A DNA stretch of 64,000 nucleotides from positions 310,001 to 374,000 of the forward strand of contig JAVKBW010000019.1 in NCBI GenBank assembly GCA_040222995.1. The letters run 5' to 3'. The first letter of the stretch is position 1, and each line of letters begins with the position of its first letter. The stretch comes from JAVKBW01 sp040222995 (GTDB lineage: Bacteria > Pseudomonadota > Alphaproteobacteria > UBA8366 > Aestuariispiraceae). Below are positions 61,002 to 64,000 of this stretch, in pieces. The notes under the pieces are model-generated. The model worked only from the letters and a program-made list of their open reading frames with translations, did no database searches and was not told where the DNA came from. Position numbers and translations under genes: made by a program.

Positions 61002-64000
61002 ATGAGCATTGCCGATTTCATCCATCTGCGCGTCCATTCCGCCTATTCGCTGTCGGAAGGCGCGCTGCGCATCAAGGATCTGGTGAAACTGTGCGTCGAC
61101 CGGCAAATGCCGGCTGTCGCGGTCACCGATACCAACAACCTGTTCGGTGCGCTGGAATTTTCACTGGCGGCGACGGATGCCGGCGTTCAGCCGATTATCG
61201 GCCTGCAGATCGGTATATCGATGCTCGATGCCGATGCGGACGTACCGGCCGGCATGTCGGCCGGACTGCCGCCGGCCCCCGCGCCGATGGTTCTGCTGGC
61301 AAAGGATACGACCGGGTATGAAAACCTGATGGCGTTGTCCAGCAGCGCGTTTCTGGAGTCCGACGGCCACAGCCAGCCGCAGATTCCGCTAAGCACGCTG
61401 GTGAAGCGGTCGGAGGGGCTGATCGCGCTTTCAGGCGGCGTCACAGGCCCTGTCGGCCGGCACCTTCTGGACGGGCAGGAAGACAAGGCGGAAGCGCTTG
61501 TTTCGGCGCTGGCCGAGGCTTTCCCGGGGCGGTTCTATATCGAACTGATGCGGCACGGCCTCGTCGATGAAGACCGCGCCGAACCGGCTTTTGTCGATAT
61601 CGCCTACCGGTACGATCTGCCGCTGGTGGCGACCAACGACTGCTACTTTTCCGATGCCGCGATGTATGAACCGCACGATGCGCTTCTGTGCATCGCCTCG
61701 GGCACCTATGTGAACGATTCCAATCGCCGCCGGTTGACGCCCGAACACCGGTTCAAGACGGCGGAAGAAATGCGCACCCTGTTCGCGGATATTCCCGAAG
61801 CGGTCGACAACACGGTGGTGATCGCCCGGCGCTGCGCCTTTGCCGTACCGCTGTCGAAGCCGCTGCTGCCGACATTTCCGAACCTGAACGGGCGCAGCGA
61901 ACCGGATGCCTTGCGCGACATGGCGGTCAAGGGCCTCAACGACCGGCTGGAGGTGCATGTCCTGACCGAGGACATGACATCGGCTGAACGCGACGAAGCC
62001 GCAAAGCCTTATCGTGAACGCCTGGACTTCGAGCTTCAGACCATCGAACAGATGGGCTTTCCCGGGTATTTCCTGATCGTTGCCGATTTCATCCAGTGGG
62101 CGAAAAAGCGTGATATTCCCGTCGGTCCGGGCCGTGGGTCAGGCGCCGGTTCGGTCGTCGCCTGGGCGCTGACCATCACCGACCTGGACCCGTTACGGTT
62201 CGGCCTGCTGTTCGAACGGTTTCTGAACCCGGAACGCGTATCGATGCCGGATTTCGATATCGACTTCTGCCAGGACCGCCGCGACGAGGTGATCCGCTAT
62301 GTACAGGAGGAATACGGCAGGGATCGTGTCGCCCAGATCATCACCTTCGGAAAGCTGCAGGCGCGCGCGGTTCTGCGCGATGTCGGGCGGGTGCTGCAGA
62401 TGCCCTACGGGCAGGTCGACCGGATCTGCAAGCTGGTGCCGAACAACCCGGCCAAGCCGGTCACGCTGAAACAGGCCATCGAAGGCGAGCCGGCCCTGCA
62501 GGACATGCGCAGCGAGGAGCCCTCGGTGCGGCGTCTGCTGGATATGGGGCTGCGGCTGGAAGGCCTCTACCGGCATGCTTCGACCCATGCCGCCGGTGTT
62601 GTCATCGGCGACCGCCCGCTGCACGAGCTGGTCGCGCTGTACCGAGACCCGAAATCCGACATGCCGGTTACCCAGTTCAACATGAAATATGTCGAACAGG
62701 CCGGGATGGTGAAGTTCGACTTCCTGGGTCTCAAAACGCTGACCGTCATCGCCAAGGCGAAGGAGATGATCGACGCCCGGCCGGATGTTTCCGAACCGCT
62801 GGATATTTCCAGCCTGCCGCTGGATGACGAACGGACCTTTGAAATGCTGTGCCGGGCCGATGCGACCGGGGTGTTCCAGTTGGAATCGTCTGGCATGCGG
62901 GACGTGCTGAAGAAGATGCGTCCCAACCGGTTCGAGGATCTGATCGCGCTGGTCGCGCTGTACCGCCCCGGCCCGATGGAAAACATTCCGACCTATATCC
63001 GCCGCAAGCACGGCGAGGAAACGCCGGATTATCCGCATGAAAAGCTGGAGCCGGTGCTGCGCGAAACCTTCGGTATCCCGATCTATCAGGAACAGGTGAT
63101 GCAGATGGCGCAGGTGCTGGCCGGCTATACGCTTGGTGCGGCTGATTTGCTGCGGCGCGCCATGGGCAAGAAAATCCAGTCTGAAATGGACGCCCAGCGG
63201 AAGGGCTTCGTCGACGGTTCGCTGGAACATTCCGGCGTCGCGGCGAAGGAAGCCAACCGCATTTTCGACATGATCAACGCCTTCGCCGGCTACGGGTTCA
63301 ACAAGTCGCACGCCGCCGCCTATGCGCTGGTCGCCTATCAGACTGCCTGGCTGAAAGCGAACTACCCGGTCGAATTCATGGCCGCCTCGATGACGCTGGA
63401 CATGCACAACACCGACAAGCTGAACGTTTTCCGGGCGGAAATGGACCGGCTTGGCATCGAGCTCGCGCCGCCGGACGTCAATGCATCGGAAGCCCGGTTC
63501 TCGGTCGAAACCGACAAGGACGGGCAACGCCGGGTGCGCTACGCCCTGGCCGCGCTGAAGAATGTCGGCGAGGGGGCGGTACAGGGGCTCGTTAACGAGC
63601 GCAAGGCGAATGGTCCGTACAAGGACCTGTTCGACTTCGCCAAACGGCTCGACACCAAATCAATCAACAAGCGGATGCTGGAAAATCTGGCGAAGGCCGG
63701 CGCGTTCGACAGCATTTCGCCCAACCGGCAGCAGATATTCCGGTCGGTCGATACGATCATGGCGCATGCCGCCGCCGCGACGGCGGAGCGCGAAAGCAAC
63801 CAGGTCAGCCTGTTCGGCGATGCGATGGGTGGCGACAGCGATGCCCACCGGCCGCGCCTTCCGGACATTACCGACTGGAACGCACAGGCAAGGCTGACAG
63901 CGGAATTCGAGGCCATCGGTTTCTACCTGTCCTCGCACCCGCTGGAGGCGTTTGCGAAAACCTGCCGGCGGCTGGGTGTCGAAAACTGGATGGATGTCGA
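61002..64000 (+). CDS. dnaE: DNA polymerase III alpha subunit (partial)
   Basis: The replicative polymerase subunit, cut by the right edge after about 1,000 of roughly 1,150-1,160 codons. The N-terminal PHP domain starts at FIHLRVHSAYSLSEGALRI. The catalytic core shows VGPGRGSGAGSVVAW and the acidic motif MPDFDIDFCQDRRDEVI with its metal-binding aspartates, followed by ITFGKLQARAVLRDVGR. Later come the ALYRPGPMENIP and GYGFNKSHAAAYALVAYQTAWLK signatures. The C-terminal OB-fold and tau-binding region are outside the window. It follows the RND pump after about 110 bases. Confidence 0.97.
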   Translation, partial: MSIADFIHLRVHSAYSLSEGALRIKDLVKLCVDRQMPAVAVTDTNNLFGALEFSLAATDAGVQPIIGLQIGISMLDADADVPAGMSAGLPPAPAPMVLLAKDTTGYENLMALSSSAFLESDGHSQPQIPLSTLVKRSEGLIALSGGVTGPVGRHLLDGQEDKAEALVSALAEAFPGRFYIELMRHGLVDEDRAEPAFVDIAYRYDLPLVATNDCYFSDAAMYEPHDALLCIASGTYVNDSNRRRLTPEHRFKTAEEMRTLFADIPEAVDNTVVIARRCAFAVPLSKPLLPTFPNLNGRSEPDALRDMAVKGLNDRLEVHVLTEDMTSAERDEAAKPYRERLDFELQTIEQMGFPGYFLIVADFIQWAKKRDIPVGPGRGSGAGSVVAWALTITDLDPLRFGLLFERFLNPERVSMPDFDIDFCQDRRDEVIRYVQEEYGRDRVAQIITFGKLQARAVLRDVGRVLQMPYGQVDRICKLVPNNPAKPVTLKQAIEGEPALQDMRSEEPSVRRLLDMGLRLEGLYRHASTHAAGVVIGDRPLHELVALYRDPKSDMPVTQFNMKYVEQAGMVKFDFLGLKTLTVIAKAKEMIDARPDVSEPLDISSLPLDDERTFEMLCRADATGVFQLESSGMRDVLKKMRPNRFEDLIALVALYRPGPMENIPTYIRRKHGEETPDYPHEKLEPVLRETFGIPIYQEQVMQMAQVLAGYTLGAADLLRRAMGKKIQSEMDAQRKGFVDGSLEHSGVAAKEANRIFDMINAFAGYGFNKSHAAAYALVAYQTAWLKANYPVEFMAASMTLDMHNTDKLNVFRAEMDRLGIELAPPDVNASEARFSVETDKDGQRRVRYALAALKNVGEGAVQGLVNERKANGPYKDLFDFAKRLDTKSINKRMLENLAKAGAFDSISPNRQQIFRSVDTIMAHAAAATAERESNQVSLFGDAMGGDSDAHRPRLPDITDWNAQARLTAEFEAIGFYLSSHPLEAFAKTCRRLGVENWMDV

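Noticed and set aside
1..64000. CRISPR arrays, transposases, integrases, phage genes, rRNA genes
   Set aside because: None was seen. No regularly spaced direct repeats or mobile-element enzymes occur on either strand.

Overview
The window is a gene-dense stretch of a GC-rich alphaproteobacterial chromosome, most likely of the Rhodospirillales type. The evidence is a single-block nuoABCDEFGHIJKLMN operon, the tig-clpP-clpX-lon-hupB order, glnB-glnA behind a sigma-54 promoter, a short alphaproteobacterial-type ProS beside lolC-lolD and dnaE, an mce-DUF1467 pair, a DUF2336 gene and a CtrA-like box. The class is well supported; anything finer is inference. Both ends cut genes: parE on the left (minus strand) and dnaE on the right (plus strand).

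Layout. 1-4.8 kb: parE (partial, probably leaderless), a YciA-type thioesterase, a HAD phosphatase, a DUF1007 + NicO nickel/cobalt transport pair, a small exported protein and a GFA-fold protein. 4.8-9.4 kb (minus strand): an unassigned methyltransferase-like gene, glnA, glnB and a class I aminotransferase. 9.4-14.8 kb: tRNA-His, then an AT-rich insert holding a lone PD-(D/E)XK nuclease-like gene, a small membrane protein, an APC-like transporter, a zeta-crystallin-type oxidoreductase and a lipoprotein. 14.8-18.4 kb: bifunctional nnr, an orphan CHASE4 histidine kinase and a small conserved protein behind a CtrA-like box. 18.5-26.1 kb: tRNA-Leu, trigger factor, ClpP, ClpX, Lon, HU, tRNA-Val and tRNA-Asp. 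26.6-41.7 kb: the complete respiratory complex I operon, ending in birA. 41.7-47.1 kb: a ParD/ParE toxin-antitoxin module, a methyltransferase, coaX, rnj (RNase J), mce, DUF1467 and tag. 47.3-52.1 kb: a secreted internally repeated protein, a DUF2336 protein and a PAS-GGDEF-EAL protein. 52.1-64 kb: an EamA transporter, proS, lolC, lolD, a two-gene RND efflux pump and dnaE.

Most of the window is housekeeping: nitrogen sensing and assimilation, protein quality control, NADH oxidation, cofactor supply, RNA decay, DNA replication and lipoprotein export. The accessory signals are the tRNA-His insert with a degenerate att-like repeat and a stranded tRNA-type terminator, the toxin-antitoxin module with an operator over its -10 element, the repeat-containing secreted protein, and the RND pump between lolD and dnaE. 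I saw no CRISPR array, transposase, integrase, phage gene or rRNA operon. The best candidate for something undescribed is the tRNA-His insert with its nuclease-like protein; the evidence suggests a defence or mobile-element role but does not prove it.
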